From the NCBI GenBank assembly GCA_050247235.1, contig JBFWUN010000011.1:37312-101311 (forward strand): a stretch of DNA of 64,000 nt, written 5' to 3'. Positions 20,077 to 28,918 of this stretch are shown piece after piece. The position numbers and the translations under genes are program-made. Positions within the stretch are counted from its first letter, which is position 1. Each line of letters starts with the position of its first letter. The DNA is from CAIKBL01 sp050247235. Its GTDB lineage: Bacteria; Pseudomonadota; Gammaproteobacteria; Ga0077536. The notes beneath the pieces were generated by a model. It worked only from the letters and a program-made list of their open reading frames with translations, was not told the origin of the DNA and made no database searches.

Positions 20077-20562
20077 ATGTCCACGCAGAAAGATGAAAGC
20101 TGGCGCGGCAAGGTTGGCCGCCTGAATGCACAGGAAATGGCGAGCTTCCTCGCCGAAGGGCAGTTGGGCCGTCTCGGCGTGCTCGACGAGGATGGCTGGC
20201 CGTACGTGATTCCCGTCTGGTTCGAGTACAGCGATGGCGGGTATTACATCATTCCCCGCGCGCGCTCCCGGTGGGCGAAACTCATCCAGCGCGACAAGCG
20301 GGTGTCGTTGTGCATCGACGATCCGGCGATGCGCAAGGTGATGGTCCAGGGAGAGGCGGAAGTGGTCGAAGAACCGAACGTCGGCGGCCGCTGGGTCGAG
20401 ATCGCGAACCGCATGGCGGTCCGTTATCTCGGTGAGCACGGCCCGGACTACCTCGTCCCCACGCTGAACGAGCCGCGCTGGCTGCTGTTCATCCGGCCGG
20501 TTTCCACCACCACCTGGCAAGGCGTCGACTGGGCAACGAAGTACAAGCACTCACGGTGGTGA
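20077..20562 (+). CDS. Pyridoxamine 5'-phosphate oxidase-family (split beta-barrel flavin) protein
   Basis: 161 residues with a strong AGGAG seven bases before ATG 20077. The fold signature is clear: LGRLGVLDEDGWPYVIPVWF (about residues 35-54), then YYIIPRARSRWAKLIQRDKR, the strand-turn-strand that binds FMN or F420 phosphate, and VSLCIDD. Length suits the small FMN- or heme-binding branch rather than true PdxH. Likely a cytoplasmic flavin-dependent oxidoreductase with unknown substrate. The C-terminus has a Trp-rich stretch (TWQGVDWATKYKHSRW). Confidence 0.82.
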   Translation: MSTQKDESWRGKVGRLNAQEMASFLAEGQLGRLGVLDEDGWPYVIPVWFEYSDGGYYIIPRARSRWAKLIQRDKRVSLCIDDPAMRKVMVQGEAEVVEEPNVGGRWVEIANRMAVRYLGEHGPDYLVPTLNEPRWLLFIRPVSTTTWQGVDWATKYKHSRW

Positions 20563-20799
20563 GCACGGCACGGCGCCCCGCGCGGGCCACACGGTGGTCA
20601 GCAGGCACATTCGAAGGCCCGAAGCCGAGTCGGGCACGCAACTGCTCGAAGTGTCGTCCGGCACGCGGGGAAGTCGCCCTGCCCGGGACGCATGGCCACG
20701 CAGCCGTCATGCCACCTGCCCTGATGTTCGCGCCGCTGCGTGAAGGCGGCTTCGTGACGATCATGACGCGGCGGCAGACCCGCCGATTCGCACCGGCCT

Positions 20800-21243
20800 T
20801 TACGTGGGCGCGCGCAATTCCCCGCCGTCGAACCGCGCCCGGGCGCGCGCCAACGCCACCGTCGGCACCGCGAAAACCGCGGCCGCAACGAGCCCCGCGA
20901 GCCAGCCAGCGCCGAGCGGATTGACCACGTTCCACACGAACATCCCGATCACCACCTGCGCGCAGTAGACGGCCGCCCACGGCCACATCCAGGGCTTCAT
21001 TTTCCAGAAGCCGTAAGCGCCGGCGCCGTAGATCAGCCAGTGCAGCGGCTCGGTGGCCTTGGCCCACTTGCCGTGCAGCGCGAAACCGAACCATACCTCG
21101 TGGTCACGGGCGATCGGTTTGAAGAACAGGTCGAACGGCATGTAGACAAAGGTCATGTACACGCAGAAATAGAAGACCAGGTTCATCCACGCCGGGCGTC
21201 GCCGCCAGTCGTTCCTGATCGCATCCATGGCGGTTTGCATCAT
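20800..21243 (-). CDS. Hypothetical inner-membrane protein
   Basis: 147 residues from ATG 21243, chosen because GAGG lies eight bases upstream; an ATG 27 bases earlier lacks a site. About four hydrophobic helices are visible (LVFYFCVYMTFVYMPFDLFF; WLIYGAGAYGFW; WPWAAVYCAQVVIGMFVW; WLAGLVAAAVFAVPTVALA). The aromatic-rich second half of helix one and the charged loop between helices one and two (KPIARDHEVW) are notable. The family is not identified. It is transcribed alone on the minus strand, divergent from the Tat-type gene at 21355. Confidence 0.7.
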   Translation of the reverse strand: MMQTAMDAIRNDWRRRPAWMNLVFYFCVYMTFVYMPFDLFFKPIARDHEVWFGFALHGKWAKATEPLHWLIYGAGAYGFWKMKPWMWPWAAVYCAQVVIGMFVWNVVNPLGAGWLAGLVAAAVFAVPTVALARARARFDGGELRAPT

Positions 21244-21354
21244 GTCCGGATCCTCGCTCTCGCTCCGCATTGTGCGCCGGGACTCGGCATCGCACCATCG
21301 CCTTCACGGCGCGCGTGATCTAATCTGCCCGCTCGTTTCACGCGGAGGTTTCCC

Positions 21355-21858
21355 ATGACGCTCAATCGTCGCCAGCTGCTGGTGCACGGTGCGGCCCTGC
21401 TGCTCGGCGCCCCGGCGCTCACTCGCGCCGCAGGTGCCGCGGACACGGCGGTCCGCACCGCGCTCGACACTTCACCGCTGATCTACCTGACACCTCTGCA
21501 GAAGGACGGGCGCGAAAGCAGCTGCCAGGCCGAGGTCTGGTTCGTCCCGCACGAAGGAGACGTCTATGTCTCCACCGCCACGGGTGCGTGGCGCGCGGTG
21601 GCGGTCACGCGCGGCCTCACGCGGGCGCGTATCTGGGTGGGCGATTTCGGCGTGTGGAAGCGCGCGAAGGAGGCCTATCGGGCGGCCCCGACGACCCTTG
21701 TGGAAGGGCGCCTGGAAACCGACGCCGCGCGCCAGGCCCAGGTGCTCGAACGCTTCGGCGGCAAGTACGTCGCCGAGTGGGACAAGTGGGGCCCGCGGTT
21801 CCGCGATGGCCTCGCCGATGGTTCGCGGGTGCTGCTGCGTTACAGCCTGGTGTCCTGA
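21355..21858 (+). CDS. Exported protein with twin-arginine-like signal, flavin split-barrel-like
   Basis: 167 residues. The N-terminus NRRQLLVHGAALLLGAP followed by an Ala-rich cleavage region looks like a Tat signal peptide. The mature part (IYLTPLQKDGRESSCQAEVWF, then DVYVSTATGAWRA and RARIWVGDFG) resembles the six-stranded barrel of pyridoxamine-oxidase-like and deazaflavin-binding proteins, so a periplasmic flavin or substrate-binding role is possible. This is a fold-level guess. Its 3' end overlaps the convergent gene by 19 bases. Confidence 0.6.
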   Translation: MTLNRRQLLVHGAALLLGAPALTRAAGAADTAVRTALDTSPLIYLTPLQKDGRESSCQAEVWFVPHEGDVYVSTATGAWRAVAVTRGLTRARIWVGDFGVWKRAKEAYRAAPTTLVEGRLETDAARQAQVLERFGGKYVAEWDKWGPRFRDGLADGSRVLLRYSLVS

Positions 21859-22763
21859 ACCGTCGGCGGCGCCAGGCAGCGCGCGAGCATCGTGTCGAGC
21901 GGCGTGAGCGTGAGATCGAGCGCGGCTGCCGCGGGGCTCGGGTCGATCGCATCGTCGTGATCGAGCACGCGCAGCATGTCCGGCGTCACTGGCGGATTCG
22001 CGCGCAGCGCTGCGAGCACGTGGGCCGCGCACAGACCGAGCGCGAGCGGCAGCGAATGAATCGTCGGACGCCGCCCCAGCACCGCCGCCGCGCGCAGCAC
22101 GAGCGTGCGCCGCGATACCACCTCGGGGCCCGCGAGATCGAACACGCGATGTGCGGGTGTCGGCCCGCCGAGCGCATTCTGCATCGCCTGGATCACATCG
22201 CCGGCATACACGGGTTGCTCGAGGCTGCCGGCGCGGTAGAGGAACACGTGGCGCGCCGCCGCGCGGCGCGCGAGGGCCCGGCTCGCGCGATCGCGCTCAC
22301 CCAGCACCATCGGCACGCGAATGACGGTGGCCGGGACCGACGATGCCTGCAGCAACGTCTCCACGTCGGCACGGGCCCGCAGGCAGCGGCACGGGCTGGC
22401 CGCATCCGCGCCCAGGATGCTGAGGTAGACGACATGCCCGACACCGCACCGTGCCGCCGCGCGCGCGAGCGCGCGTGCGGGGCGCTGGTGACTGTCGGCG
22501 TAGCGGTTGTCGCGGGTTTCCCTGATCGTTCCGATCAGATGAACCGCCGCGTCGCAACCCGTGGCGACCCCCGCGAGAGAGTCGGCATCGCAGGGGTCGA
22601 TGACGGTGATGCGCAGACGCGGCCGGTCGCCAACGTGGCGCACGAGCACCTGCCGCGCGCGCGCGCTGCGCACCACCGCTTCGATCCTGAGCCCGGGCGG
22701 CAGTGCGGCGATCAGGCGGCGCCCCAGGTGCCCGTTGGCACCGGTGACGAGCACGCTATGCAT
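21840..22763 (-). CDS. NAD(P)-binding atypical SDR (NmrA/NDUFA9-like)
   Basis: 307 residues opening MHSVLVTGANGHLGRRLIAAL, the TGxxGxxG motif of extended and atypical SDRs with Arg for NADP. The catalytic Tyr-Lys pair is not evident, as in NmrA-like and complex I NDUFA9-like members that bind the nucleotide for sensing or for quinone-related roles. Blocks AVHLIGTIRET and VYAGDVIQAMQNAL match the YbjT/NDUFA9 branch (AVxLVGI, VxVxDVA). The substrate is unknown. It is divergent from the CDP-alcohol phosphatidyltransferase at 22817. Confidence 0.78.
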   Translation of the reverse strand: MHSVLVTGANGHLGRRLIAALPPGLRIEAVVRSARARQVLVRHVGDRPRLRITVIDPCDADSLAGVATGCDAAVHLIGTIRETRDNRYADSHQRPARALARAAARCGVGHVVYLSILGADAASPCRCLRARADVETLLQASSVPATVIRVPMVLGERDRASRALARRAAARHVFLYRAGSLEQPVYAGDVIQAMQNALGGPTPAHRVFDLAGPEVVSRRTLVLRAAAVLGRRPTIHSLPLALGLCAAHVLAALRANPPVTPDMLRVLDHDDAIDPSPAAAALDLTLTPLDTMLARCLAPPTVQDTRL

Positions 22764-22816
22764 GACACCCCCGCGCGCAACGTTCCGTCACGTCGGCGCG
22801 ACAGTCGGCACGCGTG

Positions 22817-23338
22817 ATGCGCACCCCCAGCGTGCCCGATTGCCTGAGCCTGTCCCGAGTCGCGCTGGCGCCGCTGACCGCCTGGACGCTCGTGGAGGGA
22901 TCGGCGGTGGTGTGCGTGATCCTGTTCGGTGCGGCCGTCGTGTCCGATCTCGTCGACGGCCCGCTCGCGCGCCGCCAGCACGCGACAACCCGCTTCGGCA
23001 CCCTGCTCGACCACGGCGCGGATGCGCTGTACGTCACCACGTTGAGCGCCACCGGCGCGTGGCTGGGCCTGCTGCCACCGGTGCTGCCGCTGCTGATCAC
23101 GTGCGCGTTCGCGCAGTACGCGCTCGATTCGCGCGCCTTCACGGGATCCGGTCTCGGCCGCTGGAATGGCATCGGGTATTTCATGCTGGCAGGTGCACTG
23201 ATCGTCGTGGTTCGGTTTCCGGGTGCCGCCGCCTTCGCGCCGCTCCTGCGAGGCCTCGGCTGGGTGCTGCTCCTGTCGACGCTCGCGTCGATGCTCGAAC
23301 GCGCGGTGCTGGCCCGGCGCGACCCGCGCGTGCCGTGA
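22817..23338 (+). CDS. CDP-alcohol phosphatidyltransferase
   Basis: 173 residues, several membrane helices. The family signature D-x2-DG-x2-AR-x8-G-x3-D-x3-D is complete and exact: DLVDGPLARR then FGTLLDHGAD, at about residues 45-70. The enzyme moves a phosphoalcohol from CDP-diacylglycerol or CDP-alcohol to an acceptor in the inner membrane. Which lipid is made (PgsA, PssA or cardiolipin-type) is not evident. A GTG one codon upstream (22814) is an alternative start. The neighbouring minus-strand gene (23351) is also a multi-helix membrane protein and converges on it. Confidence 0.88.
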   Translation: MRTPSVPDCLSLSRVALAPLTAWTLVEGSAVVCVILFGAAVVSDLVDGPLARRQHATTRFGTLLDHGADALYVTTLSATGAWLGLLPPVLPLLITCAFAQYALDSRAFTGSGLGRWNGIGYFMLAGALIVVVRFPGAAAFAPLLRGLGWVLLLSTLASMLERAVLARRDPRVP

Positions 23339-23350
23339 CCGTTCGCGCGC

Positions 23351-24364
23351 TCAACCCTGCCCGGCCGCCGGGGCGGCGAACAACTCCCGGTTCGCGCGCG
23401 GCAGGAACAGTACGCCGATCGCCGCGTTGAACAGCACGAAGAACGTGTGCATCACGAAGCTGAACGCCCCCACCTCCGGGTAATCCGGGAACAGCACCGT
23501 CCACAACAGCAGCGCGCCGGCGTGGAACGGCAGCGGCAGGGCCGCGGCGAGGAAGATCACCGGCAGGAACGCGAGCATGGTGCCGAACTGCACGTCGACG
23601 TTGAACAGCCGCAGCGCGAGCGTGTAGACGACCACCGCGCCCAGCAGGTTCGGCGCCTTGAACAGCACGATGAGCGCGTAGTGCGACAGCCGCGCCAGCC
23701 GGAATGCACGGAGCATCTGCGCCTCGCGCAGCCGCGAGCGCGGCAGCAGCACGCCTCGAAAGTATGCGACGTGCAGCGGGAAATAAATCGCGGCCAAGGC
23801 GAACACGCCGACGAGGATCGTCGCGAGCGGCAGTGCGCTCGACGCCGCGCGGACCAGGTCGAAATACAGCGCCGTGCCGAGCGCGGAGAACAGCAGCAGC
23901 TGGTAGGTCTCCATCATGCCGAGCAGCACCATCGAAGACAGCGCCTGCCACGCCGGCACCGCGTGCCGCCGCCACAGGTAGGCCATGATGGCGCCCTTGC
24001 CGATCTGTTCGTTCACCAGCGACAGGATGTATGCACTCGCACGGATCGGCAGCATGCGGCGGAATTCGAAATCCGGCGCATTGAACCAGCGCACCACGCG
24101 CCACGTGACATGGGCATCCACCAGGAAGAAGAAGCAGGAATACGGCACCATCAACGCGAGCCACGCCAGCCAGTCGGCCTTGCCGAAGAACCGCGCAAGG
24201 TATGCGGTCGTACCCAGGCCTTCGCGTGCCGCGGCGCCCCCAATCCGGTCGAAGACCAGGTAGAAGCAGCCGGCGGCGAGCAGCCAGGTCGCCGCGCGCA
24301 GTGTCCTCCCCTGGCCGCGGCGGGGCGGGGGCGATGACCCGGCGGTGGAGACGTCGATCGACAT
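23351..24364 (-). CDS. Polytopic membrane protein, possibly LPG-synthase-TM-like flippase domain
   Basis: About 337 residues from ATG 24364; an in-frame ATG 21 bases earlier is possible and neither has a good ribosome site. About eight hydrophobic helices run from residue 25 to 325, e.g. WLAWLALMVPYSCFFFLVDA, ALSSMVLLGMMETYQLLLFS, MLAFLPVIFLAAALPLPFHA. The overall plan and block ASAYILSLVNEQIGKGAIMAYLW resemble the UPF0104/LPG_synthase_TM superfamily, but the match is weak. It could move lipids or glycolipids; function unknown. Confidence 0.65.
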   Translation of the reverse strand: MSIDVSTAGSSPPPRRGQGRTLRAATWLLAAGCFYLVFDRIGGAAAREGLGTTAYLARFFGKADWLAWLALMVPYSCFFFLVDAHVTWRVVRWFNAPDFEFRRMLPIRASAYILSLVNEQIGKGAIMAYLWRRHAVPAWQALSSMVLLGMMETYQLLLFSALGTALYFDLVRAASSALPLATILVGVFALAAIYFPLHVAYFRGVLLPRSRLREAQMLRAFRLARLSHYALIVLFKAPNLLGAVVVYTLALRLFNVDVQFGTMLAFLPVIFLAAALPLPFHAGALLLWTVLFPDYPEVGAFSFVMHTFFVLFNAAIGVLFLPRANRELFAAPAAGQG

Positions 24365-24499
24365 GGAGGTCACGATAGCACGCACGGACCGAAGTCGTTC
24401 GCGGCACAGGATCCCGCGGCGGAAGCGGACACCTGTGGGCGCGGCGCCCGCACGCCGGCGGCGGCAGCGCCCCGCAGGCGTGTCCGCGGCGTCAGTGGT

Positions 24500-25726
24500 T
24501 CAGGCGAGCATGCGATGCGTCGGCGCGCACAGGTCGGCGATCGCGATCCCGTGGGTGCAGGCATCGCGGCAGGGCTTGCCGGTGCACGCCAGGCAGGCCG
24601 CGGCGTCGGTGGTGATCTGTGCGTATTCCTCGCGCGCGAACGGCAGGTCCTCGTAGTCGGTGGCATACATGCGCGTGCGCAGCACATCAGATATCTGCAC
24701 CCCGTAAGGGCAGGCGCCCGCGCAGTCATTGCAGGCGTGTCGACAGTACGTCATGCCGTTCAACGCGGCGTACTGCTGCAGCAGGTCGAGATCTCCCGCG
24801 GCGAGCGCGTGCGCGCCCGAGGCGCCAAGAAACTCGTCGATCTTCTCGCGACTCGTCATGGAGATGATCAGCGCATCCACGTCCGGGTTGGACAGCACCC
24901 AGCGGAACGCCGCCTGGGCGAACGTGCCGCCCGCGGACTCGAAGGGCCGCATGTCGTTCAGGCGCGCACCCATCAGGGTCTTCATCGCGACCACGCCCAC
25001 GTTCTTCGCCTTGGCCTTGGCCAGCACCCGCGGCAGGTCCGGCTGGTTCGCGACGTAGTTGAACGAGCGGGTGAACTGCTCGTAGAACTTCGGATCCTGG
25101 CCGAAGTTGTACGCACACAGGATCACGTCCGCCATGTCGCGATCGAGCGCGTAGTCCAGGCACTCGATCAGCTTCCCGGCATGACCGGACATTCCGCTGA
25201 AGCGGATCTTGCCCTGTTGCTTCGCGCGCGCGACGAACTCCTGCCATTCCTGGCTCTTCAGCCTTTCCACGTCGTTGACCGCGTGGCACAGGTAGATGTC
25301 GATGTAATCCGTGCGCAGGCGTTCGAGCGAAGCCTCGAGCTGCACCATCATCTGTTCGCGCGGCCAGTCCGCGGTGCTCTCCACCTTCGATACCAGCACC
25401 ACCCGGTCGCGAACCGGGCCGAGCACCTGGCCCAGCACTTCCTCGGAGTCGCCGCCCGTGTAGCCGTACGCCGAATCGAAGTAATTGATCCCACGATCGA
25501 GCGCATGGCGCACGAGATCTTCCTCACCCGCACGCAGGCGGCTGGCACCGAAGGAGATATCGGAGATGCGCAGCCCCGTCCTGCCGAGCGTCCGGTAGCC
25601 GCGGACCGCCGGTTCGGCCGCCGGGCCCGCCACCGGCAGCAGGCCCGGCGCGAGCGCCGCGACGGCGCCGGAGGCGGCGCTCCGGCGGAGAAATCGTCGA
25701 CGTGCGGGGGATTCCGGATCAGTCAT
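24500..25726 (-). CDS. Tat-exported aldo/keto reductase with C-terminal Fe-S cluster motifs
   Basis: 408 residues. The N-terminus ARRRFLRRSAASGAVAALAP is a twin-arginine signal. An AKR barrel follows: FDSAYGYTGGDSEE carries the catalytic Asp and Tyr, VSKV the Lys and YLCHAVND the His of the D-Y-K-H tetrad. The last 80 residues add two Cys-rich blocks, YCRHACNDCAGACPYG and CLACTGKPCRDACTHG, of the 4Fe-4S ferredoxin kind. Such AKR-ferredoxin fusions occur in bacteria as electron-transfer oxidoreductases. The Tat signal implies it folds with cofactors in the cytoplasm and works in the periplasm. Substrate unknown. Confidence 0.88.
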   Translation of the reverse strand: MTDPESPARRRFLRRSAASGAVAALAPGLLPVAGPAAEPAVRGYRTLGRTGLRISDISFGASRLRAGEEDLVRHALDRGINYFDSAYGYTGGDSEEVLGQVLGPVRDRVVLVSKVESTADWPREQMMVQLEASLERLRTDYIDIYLCHAVNDVERLKSQEWQEFVARAKQQGKIRFSGMSGHAGKLIECLDYALDRDMADVILCAYNFGQDPKFYEQFTRSFNYVANQPDLPRVLAKAKAKNVGVVAMKTLMGARLNDMRPFESAGGTFAQAAFRWVLSNPDVDALIISMTSREKIDEFLGASGAHALAAGDLDLLQQYAALNGMTYCRHACNDCAGACPYGVQISDVLRTRMYATDYEDLPFAREEYAQITTDAAACLACTGKPCRDACTHGIAIADLCAPTHRMLA

Positions 25727-25970
25727 CGCGCAGCCCTCCTCGTCGGAACCGGGAACGGATCCCGATGGTCCGGTTTCAGCTTAGACCAGTTTTGCGACGC
25801 TCGGCAGCCTGCTCGGGTTCTCGCCCACCGGTCCCGCCGCGGACGCTCGCGCCGATGCGTTTCCTCCACCGGCCAGTTCGATCGCGCGCGCCGCGATGTC
25901 GGAGAATGCAGCGTCACGTCCGCGCATCCGCGGATTCACACTCACCTGCCCCATGGAGAGGATCTGCCCC

Positions 25971-26327
25971 ATGAACGATCATCCTGCCATCGAAGCCGAG
26001 GCCAGGCGCCTCATCGGCGCGCTCGGTGCGCGCCTGCCGGACACCCTGGCCGCCTTCGGACAACTCGCGAACGCAACGTTCCGCGAAGGACCGCTCGACC
26101 TCAGGACGAAAGAGCTGATCGCGCTCGGCATCGCCATCGCGGCCGGCTGCGACGGCTGCATGGCCTGGCACAACGCAGCACTTGCGCGACTCGGCGTGAC
26201 GCTCGACGAGGTGGCCGACGCGGCGGGCGTGGCGGTCGAAATGGGGGGTGGGATTGCGCTCTACCGGGCCGCCAAGGCGGTGGAGGGGTACGCCCAGTTC
26301 CTGCAGGCGGGCGCACGCCCGGGCTGA
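25971..26327 (+). CDS. Carboxymuconolactone decarboxylase/AhpD-like protein
   Basis: 118 residues from ATG 25971, nine bases after GGAGAGG; an upstream in-frame Met is less well supported. The family motif is present: RTKELIALGIAIAAGCDGCMAWH, with the redox CxxC (CDGC) and following His of AhpD-type proteins. This fits peroxide or disulfide reduction rather than true carboxymuconolactone decarboxylation. All-alpha small protein, probably oligomeric. It stands between two minus-strand genes. Confidence 0.86.
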   Translation: MNDHPAIEAEARRLIGALGARLPDTLAAFGQLANATFREGPLDLRTKELIALGIAIAAGCDGCMAWHNAALARLGVTLDEVADAAGVAVEMGGGIALYRAAKAVEGYAQFLQAGARPG

Positions 26328-26344
26328 CGGGGCATGGCCGCGCG

Positions 26345-27595
26345 TCAGAAATAGCCGTTGATCGGCAGTTCCACCCCGTTCACCAGCCAGTCCCCGATCG
26401 CGCGCGCCTTGAACGCGGTCGGGTTGTGCGCGGCGAGCGTGACCATGTTCCGCCACGGCTCGTCGAGACCCGCGGCGCGCACCGTCTGCGACGCCCCGCC
26501 GAGTTCGAACAGCAGGGTGGCCGCGCGCGGGGCGATGTCGTCCACGAAGACCTTGGCTTCGGCGGCCAGCACCGAGGCGCGATGTGCGCGATCGAAGTCC
26601 GCGCGGCCGTCGTGCGCAGACTGCTGGGCATCGGCCGCAGCGAGCACCAGGGCCTCGGCGGCGGCGGCCTGGCTCGCCAGGCGCCCGACGATCTCCTGGA
26701 ACTGCGGATCGGCCGCGGTGGACGGGGCGCTCGCATGCGTGAAGGTGCGCTTGCGGGTACGCACGAGGCGCACTGCCTCACGGACGACTTTGCGCAGGTT
26801 GCCGACGATCGTCGCGGTCAGGATCAGCTGCACGAACTGTCCGGTCAGGTAAGGCTCGGCGAGCTTGCGTCCGCTGTGCTCCTCGCTCTCCGCGTCCAGC
26901 GGCGAATGCAGCACTTCCTCCGCGTTCAGGCGGACGTTGTCGAAGCGCGCCGAGCCGCTGCCGGTGAAACGCTGGCCCACACCATCCCAATCATCCTCGA
27001 GCGTGACCCCCGCGCGATCGACCGGCACGAATGCCGAGGCCAGTGCGCCATCAGGGGTCGACGCGAGCACCCAGACCCAGTCCGAGAACAGGCTTCCCGT
27101 GCAGAAATTCTTGGCGCCATGCAGCCGGTAGCCATCCCCCTCCGGGGTCAGCACGGTCTGGAAGACGAACTGGCCGACCGGCGTGCTGCTGCCGGTTTCG
27201 AGCATCGCGTTGCCGAAGATCTCGCCGGCGAGCACGCGCGCGAGCCAGCGCTTGCGCACCACCGGGTCATGGCCGCGCAGGCGTTCCTCGACGAACCAGA
27301 AATGCGCACGCAGGATCTGCGCGACATCCGAATCCGCTTCCGCCAGCTGCATCAGCGTGCTGAAAAATTCGCGAATACTCGCGCCGCCTCCGCCGTCGTG
27401 CGCCGGAATGCGCAGCGCCCCGAGCCGCGAGGCCCGCACAAGATCGATGGCGGGAAACGGGTTCAGGCCAGCTGCCTTGCTGGCCCGTGCGCTCGCGCCG
27501 ATCTCGGCAATGAGTGCGTCGAGTTCCGCCGTTCCCGCGCGTACCGGCGCGATGGCCGCCGCGTCGAAACGACGTTCCTGGGTGATCGCGTTCAT
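26345..27595 (-). CDS. Acyl-CoA dehydrogenase-fold flavin monooxygenase (SfnB/DszC-like)
   Basis: 416 residues from ATG 27595, preceded by GGGGAAGGA. Acyl-CoA dehydrogenase fold throughout, but it lacks the GYSEPNAGSD loop of true dehydrogenases; instead it has AMLETGSS, NFCTGSLFSDWVWVLAS and the C-terminal HNPTAFKARAIGDWLVNG. That pattern matches SfnB, DszC and similar FMNH2-dependent monooxygenases that oxidise sulfones, thiophenes or other aromatics using flavin supplied by a separate reductase. Sulfur-compound use is therefore likely, but the substrate is inference. No partner flavin reductase is visible next to it. Confidence 0.82.
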   Translation of the reverse strand: MNAITQERRFDAAAIAPVRAGTAELDALIAEIGASARASKAAGLNPFPAIDLVRASRLGALRIPAHDGGGGASIREFFSTLMQLAEADSDVAQILRAHFWFVEERLRGHDPVVRKRWLARVLAGEIFGNAMLETGSSTPVGQFVFQTVLTPEGDGYRLHGAKNFCTGSLFSDWVWVLASTPDGALASAFVPVDRAGVTLEDDWDGVGQRFTGSGSARFDNVRLNAEEVLHSPLDAESEEHSGRKLAEPYLTGQFVQLILTATIVGNLRKVVREAVRLVRTRKRTFTHASAPSTAADPQFQEIVGRLASQAAAAEALVLAAADAQQSAHDGRADFDRAHRASVLAAEAKVFVDDIAPRAATLLFELGGASQTVRAAGLDEPWRNMVTLAAHNPTAFKARAIGDWLVNGVELPINGYF

Positions 27596-27721
27596 CCGTC
27601 CTTCCCCTGGCAACATCTGCCACACGATACCCAGTCCGCGAGGGATGCACCAATCCTGCCGGGCGGCGCGGGCGTACCTGGCCTGACCCGGGGAGATCCG
27701 GATGACCCGGGCAATCGCGCG

Positions 27722-27967
27722 CTAGACGCGTTTGACCGTCGACAGGAACTCGTCGACCTCCGCTTCCGCGGCGAGCCAGTCTTCCATGTCGTAGCCGTCG
27801 CAGTAGCCGCGCGTCATGTATTTCTCATAGGCGGCGGCACAGATCAGTCGATGACGGTAGTCTTCGTCGAGCTCGGCGCGCGAATCCTCAGCGCCTTCAA
27901 AATGGTGAGCCGCGGCCGGTTGCGGCGGCGGCGCGGATTCAGCGTGCCTGGTGGCGTCTCTTGGCAT
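27722..27967 (-). CDS. DUF2934-type small protein
   Basis: 81 residues starting MPRDATRHAES at ATG 27967, five bases after GAGGAGG, which decides the start; a longer frame upstream has no site. The N-terminal third is Ala/Pro-rich and probably disordered. The rest (HRLICAAAYEKYMTRGYCDG, then DMEDWLAAEAEVDEFL) matches the DUF2934 helix pair (AYExAxxRG...DWLxAExEl). The function of this family is not established; members often occur near stress genes. Confidence 0.78.
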   Translation of the reverse strand: MPRDATRHAESAPPPQPAAAHHFEGAEDSRAELDEDYRHRLICAAAYEKYMTRGYCDGYDMEDWLAAEAEVDEFLSTVKRV

Positions 27968-28189
27968 GACATCCTCCTCTTCGCGTATGGAGGGGCCTTG
28001 GGCGGGGTTCGTGTAAGAACTTCGATTGAAAAGATAGTCCACGTGCCGCGCCGACGCCTTGACAGCGATCAATCCGGCACGAGGCACGGGGCGCACGGTG
28101 ACCCGATGGGCGCCCTGCTCGGCCACCCGGCGCAAAGACGCCCGGTGTCAGGACTGGCATCCCGCCGGTGCCCGGGCCACCATGACGCG

Positions 28190-28615
28190 ATGCAGTTCAA
28201 GTTGAGCCAGCGCGTGGCCGCCGGTGCCGACGCGGTGTTCGCGCATGTCGGGGACTTCCGACAGGCGATTCCGTGGGCACGCGTGGCCTCTTGCAGGGTC
28301 CACGGAGAGGGGGCGGGCACATGGCGGGAAGTGACGTTCGCGGATCCGGCGCGCGGCCGGATCGTGGAGTGCCTGCTCTCGCGCGATCCGGACACTCGCG
28401 CGATCAGCTGGCGGCTGGCGCAGGCCGAACCGGCGTGGCCGGTCCGGGACTGCGTGACCACGCTGCGGGTGGTCACGGTGCTCGCAGACGTGAGCCGCCT
28501 GGAATCGGAGAGCCGCTTCACGCCGGACGGGTTGCCTGAACTTGCGCTCCGCGCGTGGCTCGAGGACCTGCACCAGCAGGCACTCGACGCCATCCGGTGC
28601 GCGCTGCGCGGCTGA
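28190..28615 (+). CDS. SRPBCC (polyketide cyclase/START-like) domain protein
   Basis: 141 residues starting MQFKLSQRVAAGADAVFAHV at ATG 28190. The start, the central TWREVTFADPARGRIVECLL and the C-terminal long helix (LALRAWLEDLHQQALDAIRC) fit the helix-grip fold that binds a hydrophobic ligand. No strong ribosome site is visible. Ligand unknown. It is convergent with the tautomerase at 28633. Confidence 0.68.
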   Translation: MQFKLSQRVAAGADAVFAHVGDFRQAIPWARVASCRVHGEGAGTWREVTFADPARGRIVECLLSRDPDTRAISWRLAQAEPAWPVRDCVTTLRVVTVLADVSRLESESRFTPDGLPELALRAWLEDLHQQALDAIRCALRG

Positions 28616-28632
28616 GGCGCGCGTCCCTTTCG

Positions 28633-28845
28633 TCAGGCGCTCTTGTCGAGAGAGACCGCGGCCAGCGGCTCCTTGGTCACGCCGCCAACGGCGAAATGCT
28701 CCGGTTCCAGTTCCCGGATGAGGATACGCACCTGCTCAGGCTTGACTGCCAGTGCCGCAACCACGGCATCCGTGACTCCCGTGATCAGCGCACGTTTCTG
28801 CGACGCGCTACGGCCCTTCAGCATGTTGACTTCGATGATGGGCAT
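28633..28845 (-). CDS. 4-oxalocrotonate tautomerase-family protein
   Basis: 70 residues from ATG 28845, five bases after AGGAGG. The protein begins Met-Pro (MPIIEVNMLKGRS); Pro, exposed after Met removal, is the general acid-base of this superfamily. KRALITGVTDAVVAAL and VRILIRELEPEHFAVGG are the standard helix and second strand. It should catalyse keto-enol tautomerisation, often in aromatic-ring breakdown. It is encoded upstream of nothing on its strand for 17 bases, then meets the SRPBCC gene tail to tail; the gene before it (28919) is a 3-hydroxybutyrate dehydrogenase on the same strand. Confidence 0.88.
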   Translation of the reverse strand: MPIIEVNMLKGRSASQKRALITGVTDAVVAALAVKPEQVRILIRELEPEHFAVGGVTKEPLAAVSLDKSA

Positions 28846-28918
28846 GACGGCCTCCTGTGACGACACGCCGCCATCGTGCCTCAATGGCAGCGTGGCGTCG
28901 ACACCAGCGCGGCGATGC

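Noticed and set aside
20563..20799. Possible short gene between the flavin-barrel and membrane-protein genes
   Set aside because: Only Arg/Pro-rich frames without ribosome sites; treated as intergenic.
24515..28615. Open frame of 1366 codons on the plus strand
   Set aside because: It runs antisense to the aldo/keto reductase and SfnB-like genes, has the Arg/His/Ala-rich composition of a GC-rich shadow frame and no domain pattern; only its last 141 codons (from ATG 28190) look like a real SRPBCC gene.
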